From: Fen-999 sp964530115
GTDB taxonomy: Bacteria; Pseudomonadota; Gammaproteobacteria; Burkholderiales; Rhodocyclaceae
DNA: 64,000 bases
Direction of reading: 5' to 3'
Assembly: GCA_964530115.1 (NCBI GenBank)
Contig: CAZGYD010000105.1
Span: 1-64,000, forward strand
The position numbers and the translations under genes were made by a program. Under the pieces are notes generated by a model. It saw nothing but the letters and a program-made list of their open reading frames with translations. It was not told the DNA's origin and did no database searches. Below are positions 42,847 through 51,282 of this stretch, piece after piece. Each line of letters opens with the position of its first letter. The stretch's first letter is position 1.

Positions 42847-45330
42847 ATGGGCACGCTGCGGCTCGTCTGGCGCATGCTCCGGCGCGACTGGCGTGCCGGC
42901 GAGCTCACGGTGCTCGGCGTCGCGCTGGTGCTGGCGGTTGCGGCGCTGACCGGCGTCGGCTTCCTCGCCGACCGCGTCGAACAAGGCCTCAAACTGCAAT
43001 CGCACCAGCTGCTCGGCGGCGATTTGCTGCTCTCCGCCGATCATCCGTGGAACGATGATTTCCGCGAAGAGGCGCGGCGCCGAGGCCTGGCCATCGCCGA
43101 GAGCGCGAGCTTTCCGAGCATGGTCATGGCGGCGGGCGAGGGCGAGGGGGACGCCCGGCTTTCCGAGATCAAGGCGGTCAGCGACAACTACCCGCTGCGT
43201 GGCGCCCTGCGGATCGCGCCCGCGCTCGATGCCGCCGATGCGGAGGTGGCGCGCGTGCCGGCGCGCGGCGAAGCCTGGCCGGAAGAGCGGCTCGCGCGCA
43301 TGCTCGGGCCGGGTCGGCTGCGCGTCGGCGCGCTCGAGCTCGATGCTTCGGCGGTGTTGACGCTGGATCCCGACCGCGGCCTCAACGCCTTCGCCCTCGC
43401 GCCGCGGCTGCTCATCAACCTGGCCGACTTGCCGGAAAGCGGCCTGATCCAGGCCGGCAGCCGCGTGAGCTGGCGGCTGCATCTGGCCGGCGAGACGAAG
43501 GCCATCGACGGCTACCGCCGCTGGGCCGAAGGGCGTCTTGGCCGCGGCGAGCGGCTGGAGAGCCTCGACAACGCACGGCCGGAGATCCGCAATTTGCTCG
43601 AACGCGCGGGCCGATTCCTGCGGCTGGCGGCGCTATTGACGGTGGTGCTCGCGGCCGTGGCCGTGAGCCTCTCCGCCGATCGCTATCTGCGCCGGCATCT
43701 GGATGGTTGCGCGGTGATGCGCTGCCTCGGTGCCGGCAGCGGCCGGATTCTGGCGATCCACGGCGGCGAGTTCGTGCTCTTCGGCCTTCTCGCCACGGGG
43801 CTGGGCTGCCTGTCCGGCCTGCTCCTGCAGTGGGGGCTCCAGGCGGCCTTGGCCGATGCCTTCTCCCAGCCCCTGCCGTGGCCCACTTGGCGACCGTGGG
43901 CGCATGGTCTGGCGGTCGGAACGGTGCTCGTCGCCGGCTTCGTGCTGCCGCCGCTTTTGCGTCTGCGCCGCGTGCCGACCCTGCGGGTCCTGCGCCGCGA
44001 ATGGGACGTCGCCGAGCCGGGCTTCTTCGCGGCCTATGGTTTCGGCGGCATCCTGCTCGGTCTTCTGATGATCTGGGTCGCAGGCGAACTGAAGCCGGGC
44101 CTCGTCGTCGTTTTCGGCTTCGCCGCTGCCGCGGCGCTCTTCGCCGGGCTGGCCTGGCTCTTCGTCCGCGCGCTTGGCCAACGCCGTGCAGCGGTGGGCC
44201 CCTGGCGGCTGGGCGTGGCCAATCTCGTCCGTCATGGGCGGGCGACGGTGCTGCAGGCCACGACGCTGGGGCTCGGCCTGACGACGCTGCTCATGCTCTT
44301 CGTCGTCCGCGGCGACCTGCTGGCGAGCTGGCGGGCGAAGGTACCACCAGACGCTCCCAACCGTTTCATCATCAACATCCAGCCCGGGCAGCAGCGGACG
44401 GTGACGGATCTTTTCGCGCGCCACGGCCTGCCGGCGCCGCGGCTGGAACCGATGGTTCGCGGCCGGCTCACCGCGGTCAATACTCAGCCGCGGGGACCCG
44501 CCGACTACGAGGACGAACGCGCAAGGCGGCTCGTCGAGCGCGAATTCAATCTCTCGTGGGCCGCTGCGCTGCCGGACGGCAATGCCGTCGTCGCCGGCCG
44601 CTGGCACGGCGAGGGCTCCGGGCCGCAGTTCTCGGTGGAGGCGGGGCTTGCCGAAACGCTCGGGCTCAAGATCGGCGACGAGCTCACCTTCACCATCGCC
44701 GGAACGCCGCTGTCCGCGCCGATCACCTCGCTGCGCAAGCTCGACTGGGATTCGATGCGCGTCAATTTCTTCGTCATCGCGCCGCCCGGCGTGCTGGAGG
44801 CGTTCCCGGCGAGCTACATCACCAGTTTCCACCTTCCGGCGGGCAAGGAGGCCCTGGTGACGGAATTGGTCCGGGAAATGCCGAACCTGACGCTGATCGA
44901 TGTCGCTGCCCTGGTCCGTCAGGTGCAGGACAGTCTCGACCGGATCTCGCGCGCGGTCGAGCTTCTGTTCGCGCTGGCCCTGGCTGCCGGACTCGTCGTC
45001 CTCGGAGCGGCGATCCAGGCCGGCGGCGACGAGCGGCGGCGGGAGCTGGCGATCATGCGCGCGCTGGGCGGCCGCGGCCGGCAGCTGCGCACGGCGCTTC
45101 TGGCGGAGTTCGCCGCGCTCGGCGCCGTGGCTGGCGGGCTGGCCTCGCTCGGGGCCGCGGCCATCGGCTGGGTGCTGGCGCGCTTCGTCTTCCAGCTCGG
45201 CTATGTGCCGGGCGCGACGCTCCTGCTGGCCGGCACGGCCGCCGGCGTGGTCATCGTCACGGCCTTCGGCACGATCGCGACGCGCGGCATCCTCACGCGC
45301 CCGCCGGGCGGGAACGCGCTCGCGGCCTGA
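42847..45330 (+). CDS. FtsX-like ABC transporter permease (YbbP type)
   Basis: 827 residues with one N-terminal membrane segment, a periplasmic domain, and two FtsX-type blocks of three to four segments (about 255-440 and 690-820). Such proteins work with a YbbA/LolD-like ATPase in lipid or lipoprotein handling. No ATPase gene is adjacent: radA ends one base before it and moaA converges at its end. A weak dispersed element (44482-44503) lies inside. Confidence 0.85.
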   Translation: MGTLRLVWRMLRRDWRAGELTVLGVALVLAVAALTGVGFLADRVEQGLKLQSHQLLGGDLLLSADHPWNDDFREEARRRGLAIAESASFPSMVMAAGEGEGDARLSEIKAVSDNYPLRGALRIAPALDAADAEVARVPARGEAWPEERLARMLGPGRLRVGALELDASAVLTLDPDRGLNAFALAPRLLINLADLPESGLIQAGSRVSWRLHLAGETKAIDGYRRWAEGRLGRGERLESLDNARPEIRNLLERAGRFLRLAALLTVVLAAVAVSLSADRYLRRHLDGCAVMRCLGAGSGRILAIHGGEFVLFGLLATGLGCLSGLLLQWGLQAALADAFSQPLPWPTWRPWAHGLAVGTVLVAGFVLPPLLRLRRVPTLRVLRREWDVAEPGFFAAYGFGGILLGLLMIWVAGELKPGLVVVFGFAAAAALFAGLAWLFVRALGQRRAAVGPWRLGVANLVRHGRATVLQATTLGLGLTTLLMLFVVRGDLLASWRAKVPPDAPNRFIINIQPGQQRTVTDLFARHGLPAPRLEPMVRGRLTAVNTQPRGPADYEDERARRLVEREFNLSWAAALPDGNAVVAGRWHGEGSGPQFSVEAGLAETLGLKIGDELTFTIAGTPLSAPITSLRKLDWDSMRVNFFVIAPPGVLEAFPASYITSFHLPAGKEALVTELVREMPNLTLIDVAALVRQVQDSLDRISRAVELLFALALAAGLVVLGAAIQAGGDERRRELAIMRALGGRGRQLRTALLAEFAALGAVAGGLASLGAAAIGWVLARFVFQLGYVPGATLLLAGTAAGVVIVTAFGTIATRGILTRPPGGNALAA
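44482..44503 (-). repeat. Dispersed GAGTTTC element, degenerate copy 13
   Basis: Read on the minus strand, CGGCGGGTCCCCGCGGCTGA followed by GT. The core is kept to GCTGAGT and the left part partly; the flanks are not. In sense with the permease on the other strand (N-T-Q-P-R-G-P-A-D). Confidence 0.5.
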
Positions 45331-46356
45331 TCAGCCGCCGATGTAGGACATCTCGATCTTCTTCGCCGCAGGCAGCACGCCCGCCTGGCGCAGTTCGGAG
45401 TAACGATCCTCGCGTTGCCGCCAGATGCCGGCGATCAGTGCCGCGAGCTCGGCGTCGTCGGCGCCGGCGCGCATCGGCGTGCGCAGGTCGTGGCCGGCGG
45501 TGGCGAACAGGCAGGTGTAGAGCTTGCCGTCCGTCGAAAGCCTCACGCGCGTGCAGCCGGAGCAGAACGCCTGCGTCACCGAGGCGATGACGCCGATCTC
45601 GCCGGAACCATCGCGGTAGCGCCAGCGCTCGGCGACCTCGCCGGGATAGTTTGGATCGATCGGCTCGAGCGGAAATTCGGCCTCGATCCGGGCAATGACC
45701 TCGGCCGCGGGCACGACCTCGTCGAGACGCCAGGCGTTGGCGTTGCCCGCGTCCATGTATTCGATGAAGCGCAGGATGTGGCCCGTGCCGCGGAAATGCC
45801 GGGCGAGCGGCAGGATCTCGCCGTCATTGACGCCCCGCTTGACCACGGCGTTGATCTTGACCGGCACGAGGCCGGCGACGGCCGCGGCCTCGATGCCATC
45901 GAGTACCCTGGCGACCGGATAGTCGGCATCGTTCATGCGTTTGAAAACGGCGTCGTCGAGCGCGTCGAGGCTCACGGTGACGCGGTCGAGGCCCGCGTCG
46001 CGCAGACCGCGCGCCCGCGCGGCGAGCAGCGAGCCGTTGGTGGTCAGCGTCAGCTCGAGGCCGCCGATCGCCGCCAGCCGCTCGATGAGCCGCTCGATGT
46101 CCTTGCGCAGCAACGGTTCGCCGCCGGTGAGGCGGATCTTGCGTACCCCCTGTCCGGCGAACAGCCTGGCGATGCGGACGATCTCTTCGTAGCTCAAGAC
46201 CTCGGAGCGCGGCAGGAAGGGGTAATCGCGCCCGAACACCGTCTTCGGCATGCAATAGACACAGCGGAAATTGCAGCGGTCGGTCACCGAGATGCGCAGG
46301 TCGTGCATCGCGCGGCCGCGGAGGTCGGTGGCGGGACGGGGCGGAGAACGTAACAT
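45331..46356 (-). CDS. moaA: GTP 3',8-cyclase (molybdenum cofactor synthesis)
   Basis: 341 residues. N-terminal radical SAM cluster C-N-F-R-C-V-Y-C, R-L-T-G-G-E-P-L-L-R, C-terminal second cluster C-S-G-C-T-R...C, and the conserved Gly-Gly end (I-G-G). First step of molybdopterin synthesis, needed for the molybdoenzyme at 6304. Its stop abuts the convergent permease. Confidence 0.96.
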   Translation of the reverse strand: MLRSPPRPATDLRGRAMHDLRISVTDRCNFRCVYCMPKTVFGRDYPFLPRSEVLSYEEIVRIARLFAGQGVRKIRLTGGEPLLRKDIERLIERLAAIGGLELTLTTNGSLLAARARGLRDAGLDRVTVSLDALDDAVFKRMNDADYPVARVLDGIEAAAVAGLVPVKINAVVKRGVNDGEILPLARHFRGTGHILRFIEYMDAGNANAWRLDEVVPAAEVIARIEAEFPLEPIDPNYPGEVAERWRYRDGSGEIGVIASVTQAFCSGCTRVRLSTDGKLYTCLFATAGHDLRTPMRAGADDAELAALIAGIWRQREDRYSELRQAGVLPAAKKIEMSYIGG

Positions 46357-46445
46357 TTCGTGACGCGTAAGGCGTGGCGCCGGAATCGGCCGTTATCAGC
46401 CGATATCATTGCACATCGCCTTTCGATTGTCGTTGGTCGAAGATC

Positions 46446-47240
46446 ATGACTGCACATGCGCCCCGCCTGCTGATCATCGATGATCAACCGGAATCCGTCG
46501 ATCTCCTGATGCGTTTCCTCGCCGAGCGCTCGCTCGACATCACCATCGCCACCGATGGCGAAGCCGGCCTCAGGGAGGCGCGCAAGGACGGCCTGGACCT
46601 GATCCTGCTCGACCTGCGCATGCCGGGAATGGACGGCTTCGAGGTCTGCCGCCGCCTGAAGGCGGACGTCCATACCGCGGCGATCCCGGTCATCTTCCTC
46701 ACCGCGAGTGCCGACATCGACGACAAGCTCAGAGGTTTCGAACTCGGCGCCGTCGATTACATCGTCAAGCCTTATCACGAGCGCGAGGTGCTCGCGCGCG
46801 TCTTCGTCCAGCTCCACCACAAGTGGAAGATGGATCGCCTCCAGACCATGGTCGGCCAGCGGGCGATCCACTCGGCCGGCGACAAGGCCTTCCCGGACGA
46901 GCAGCTGTTCGCCAAGGCGCTTTCCATCCTCGAAGCGCGCATGTCGGATCCGCCGGGGCTGATCGAGCTCGCCTCCGAACTCGGTACCAACGAACGCAAG
47001 CTCACCGACATCTTCCGCAGGCGGGTGGGGCTCACGGTGTTCGATTACTTCTCCGAGCTGCGGCTGGAGACGGCGCGGCATCTGCTCGAGTCGAGCGGCA
47101 TGCGCATCCAGGCCATCGCGAGCCACGTCGGCTACCTCAACGCGGGCGACTTTACTCGTGCCTTCCGGCGGCATTTCGGTGTCACGCCGCGCGACTACCG
47201 CAAGGCGCGCGGTGGCGTAGAGGAGCAGGAAGCGGCCTGA
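46446..47240 (+). CDS. Response regulator with AraC-type DNA-binding domain
   Basis: 264 residues. Receiver with L-I-I-D-D-Q-P, phospho-acceptor in I-L-L-D-L-R-M-P-G-M-D-G, and the K-P-Y loop, then a C-terminal AraC HTH pair (L-A-S-E-L-G-T-N-E-R-K-L and I-A-S-H-V-G-Y-L-N-A-G-D-F-T-R-A-F-R-R). No kinase is adjacent; the nearest is at 48123, on the other strand. Targets unknown. Confidence 0.9.
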   Translation: MTAHAPRLLIIDDQPESVDLLMRFLAERSLDITIATDGEAGLREARKDGLDLILLDLRMPGMDGFEVCRRLKADVHTAAIPVIFLTASADIDDKLRGFELGAVDYIVKPYHEREVLARVFVQLHHKWKMDRLQTMVGQRAIHSAGDKAFPDEQLFAKALSILEARMSDPPGLIELASELGTNERKLTDIFRRRVGLTVFDYFSELRLETARHLLESSGMRIQAIASHVGYLNAGDFTRAFRRHFGVTPRDYRKARGGVEEQEAA

Positions 47241-47375
47241 CCCGGCCGGCATCCCCTTCCTTCCGGGGCGCGGAGCATTTCAAGCGGAACCAGAGGCCGA
47301 TTCGCCCCTTTTTTCGCGTTTGGCCACGGACCCGGGCAGGCGCACGATAGACACCGGAATTCGAAGGAGGTGCCC

Positions 47376-47594
47376 GTGATCATCGAGTCCGTCGAACTGG
47401 TCGCCCTGCCGGGAGCGCCGGCCTGGCAGAACAAGATCTACCGCGCCCATCTGGATACCGGCGAGGAAATCGATCTCTTCCAGCAGCACTGGGACGTACC
47501 CCTGCCGCCCGAATCGCTGGTCGGGCTCACGCCCGAGGAGGCGCGGCGCAGGCGGACCGAGCGGATGCTCGCGGTGGCGTCCGGACATCACTGA
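47376..47594 (+). CDS. Small conserved-looking protein, unknown
   Basis: 72 residues, soluble, with a beta-rich start (I-I-E-S-V-E-L-V), H-L-D-T-G-E-E-I-D-L-F and an arginine-rich helix (T-P-E-E-A-R-R-R-R-T-E-R). GTG at 47376 is chosen because a strong GAAGGAGG ends five bases upstream; a GTG at 47370 would lie inside that site. I do not recognise a family. Confidence 0.65.
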   Translation: MIIESVELVALPGAPAWQNKIYRAHLDTGEEIDLFQQHWDVPLPPESLVGLTPEEARRRRTERMLAVASGHH

Positions 47595-47657
47595 GGCGGA
47601 TCATCTTCCGCTCCGGCGCCGGTAGCCAGCCGGCGGCCCTGGCCATCCCGCCCGGCG

Positions 47658-48029
47658 TCAGGCCTTGTTGGGGTGACCGCCCGGCCGCGGGCGGCGCTTG
47701 CCACCCCCCTTGTCGCCCTTCGGCTTCTTCTGCTGGAAATGTCGCCCGCCGCCGGCCGGCGTGCCGCCGGGGCCCGGTTGTCCGGGATGGATGCGATTGC
47801 CCGGAGCGAGCTGGATTTCGAGCTCGTTGATCTCGTCCCATTGCTCGTCGGTCCGGTCCCTCTCCGGAATCGAAAGGAGTTCGCGCAGGCGCCGCCGCGG
47901 ATCGACGGGCTGGGGCGGGCGCGCCTCGACAACGGGGGCGGGCTGCGGTCCCGGGGCCGGCTGCGGTTCAGGGGTGGCCGTGGCAGGCACGTCGAGGGCG
48001 ACGTTGGCGTTGTCTTGCTCGGGATTCAT
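47658..48029 (-). CDS. Proline/glycine-rich small protein, unknown
   Basis: 123 residues from the ATG at 48029: an acidic, proline-rich N-terminus, a short helix (R-R-R-L-R-E-L-L-S-I-P-E-R-D-R-T-D-E-Q-W-D), and a basic glycine-rich tail (K-K-P-K-G-D-K-G-G-G-K-R-R), probably disordered and nucleic-acid-binding in character. An alternative ATG at 48065 lies inside the dispersed element. No family recognised. Confidence 0.55.
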   Translation of the reverse strand: MNPEQDNANVALDVPATATPEPQPAPGPQPAPVVEARPPQPVDPRRRLRELLSIPERDRTDEQWDEINELEIQLAPGNRIHPGQPGPGGTPAGGGRHFQQKKPKGDKGGGKRRPRPGGHPNKA

Positions 48030-48052
48030 GCCGCGATTATAACCTCGCTGCG

Positions 48053-48079
48053 GAAACTCAGCCATGGCGGAACGCCGGC
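48053..48079 (-). repeat. Dispersed GAGTTTC element, copy 14
   Basis: Minus-strand reading has GCCGGCG and ATGGCTGAGTTTC with a changed middle. Located between the kinase gene end and the small proline-rich gene, and may supply an ATG for the latter, as copy 4 does. Confidence 0.85.
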
Positions 48080-48122
48080 AGGAAGGGGATTCCGCTCAGG
48101 CCGGGGAACGTTCCGGAGAAAG

Positions 48123-49703
<1,581 letters not shown>

Positions 49704-49840
49704 TGCAGGGAATGCCTGGATTGCGTCATTCGGGAACGGTCGGCGACGCCGAAACTTGAATCCTCGCATGGGAGCCGGCGGTGCATCGCGCCGGCGGCAT
49801 TTGCTAGGATGGCCGGAACACGATCCCGGAGTGTCGAACC

Positions 49841-50125
49841 ATGAGCCACAAGCATGCAAGCCTGCTGCGCAGCATCTTTCACGACCCGATCAGCGCCAAC
49901 ATCCACTGGCGCGAGGTGGAGTCTCTGCTCAACCACCTCGGGGCGACGGTCGAGCCGGCGCACGGCGCCCGCTTCCGCGTCCGCCTGAACCGCGCCGAGG
50001 CCTTCCTCCACCATCCGCATCACAGCAACGTCTGCGACCGCAGCCTGATCAAGCAGTTGCGCGAGTTTCTGCTTCACGCCGGCGTCAGCGTCTCCTCCTA
50101 CGAGGCCGGTCACGGCGGGGGCTGA
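49841..50125 (+). CDS. HicA-like (YcfA family) small protein, orphan
   Basis: 94 residues. K-H-A-S-L-L-R-S-I-F, I-H-W-R-E-V-E-S-L-L-N-H-L-G-A and F-L-H-H-P-H-H form the HicA/YcfA double-stranded RNA-binding-like fold with the histidine region used in HicA toxins. No HicB antitoxin gene is next to it, so it may not be a toxin. Confidence 0.7.
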   Translation: MSHKHASLLRSIFHDPISANIHWREVESLLNHLGATVEPAHGARFRVRLNRAEAFLHHPHHSNVCDRSLIKQLREFLLHAGVSVSSYEAGHGGG

Positions 50126-50269
50126 CTTCCCCGGCATCGCTTCCAAGGGGGGGGTGATCGGCCGGCATCCGGACGATCTGGCGGGGATTTGGCAGGCTGT
50201 TTGGCCGTTTGCCCGTTGCGGTCGCGCCGATAATCGACCGTCATCATGGATGGCAATCAGGGGCAGGCA

Positions 50270-51025
50270 ATGAACGGACCGACGATCCCCGTACAGGCGG
50301 CGTCCGCCGCCCGGCTGCGGCGGGCGGCGCTCGTCGCGTCGCTATGGCTCGCCGCCGGTCTGCTGGCCGGCACGGTGCAGGCCGGGCCACAGCGGGAGAT
50401 TTCAGGGCGGATCGCCGCCGAGCCGGCGAATCAGACGCCGCGGCTGGAGACGCCGGCTTCGGTCCGTCAGGCACCGATTTCCGACGCGGCACCGGCCAAG
50501 CGCCCCGTCGATCGTCTGACGCCGCCAGCGAGTGTCACGGCGGCCGGGCTGGGTGGCAAGGAGGCTGCACCGCTCAAGCTCGATGGCGAATTCGCCTCGG
50601 CGAAGCGGATCGTGCCCTTTGCTTTCAACAAGTCCGATATCGGACCGATGGGACGCGCGGCGGTCAAGGAACTGCTGCCCATCGCCAAAAAGGCGCAGAA
50701 AGTCTACGTCCGCGGCCGCACCGATGGCGTCGGCAACACGGCGATGAACCGCAAGGTCGCCCACGACCGCGCCTATACGGTCTACAAGGCCTTCCGCAAG
50801 GGCGGCATCGAGCAGCGGAAACTGCGCCTGACCTACTGCACCCAGTGCTTCGTCGCCGCCAACGACACGGAGGAGGGCCGCCGGCTCAACCGCCGCGTCG
50901 AAGTCGAGATGATCATGCCGCGCGAAGAGGTTGCCCGCCTGCCGGCGCCGGTCCACGCGCCGGAGGCGCCGCCGCCGCTCGCGGCCGCGACGGTGCTGCG
51001 CAGTCCGCCCGCTTCACGGCCTTGA
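50270..51025 (+). CDS. OmpA-domain envelope protein
   Basis: 251 residues: signal peptide (hydrophobic 15-36, cleavage near V-Q-A-G), a proline-rich linker, and a C-terminal OmpA-like peptidoglycan-binding domain (F-A-F-N-K-S-D-I, G-R-T-D-G-V-G-N-T-A-M-N, L-N-R-R-V-E-V-E). A cysteine pair (Y-C-T-Q-C-F) sits in the domain, unusual for the family. An ATG at 50246 would add eight residues. Confidence 0.8.
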   Translation: MNGPTIPVQAASAARLRRAALVASLWLAAGLLAGTVQAGPQREISGRIAAEPANQTPRLETPASVRQAPISDAAPAKRPVDRLTPPASVTAAGLGGKEAAPLKLDGEFASAKRIVPFAFNKSDIGPMGRAAVKELLPIAKKAQKVYVRGRTDGVGNTAMNRKVAHDRAYTVYKAFRKGGIEQRKLRLTYCTQCFVAANDTEEGRRLNRRVEVEMIMPREEVARLPAPVHAPEAPPPLAAATVLRSPPASRP

Positions 51026-51035
51026 CCGGGCACCG

Positions 51036-51062
51036 GCTGGCGTCTTACGACGGCTGAGTTTC
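51036..51062 (+). repeat. Dispersed GAGTTTC element, copy 15
   Basis: GCTGGCGTCTTACGACGGCT followed by GAGTTTC, 11 bp after the OmpA-domain gene stop. Confidence 0.9.
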
Positions 51063-51234
51063 ACCGGAGCGCCTGAGAAGAATTCTGCCGCGCTCGCCGA
51101 TGTTCCATTGCTCGCTCGCCCGAGGCTGCGCCCGTCTGCCCTTGGTCTCGCCTTTCGCTCGCGCGCGTCGGTCGAGGCTCGCGCTCGCGACGAACTTTTT
51201 CACTGGCCCTGAGTAGCCCGAAGGGTGCCGGGCG

Positions 51235-51269
51235 CCCCGTCGTCCTGCTTTCCGCAGGAAGGGACGGGG
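51235..51269 (-). terminator. Hairpin after acnB
   Basis: Nested stem-loop between 51235 and 51269 (outer CCCCGTC/GACGGGG, inner CCTGC/GCAGG), 14 bases past the acnB stop when read on the minus strand. No T-run follows, so it may be an mRNA-stabilising end rather than an intrinsic terminator. The rest of the 51063-51234 gap shows nothing I recognise. Confidence 0.5.
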
Positions 51270-51282
51270 CCCCGCGGTTACC

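Noticed and set aside
47241..47340. CCCC...GGGG hairpin and T-run after the AraC-type regulator as a terminator
   Set aside because: The stem is short and the T-run lies tens of bases away, so they do not form one structure.
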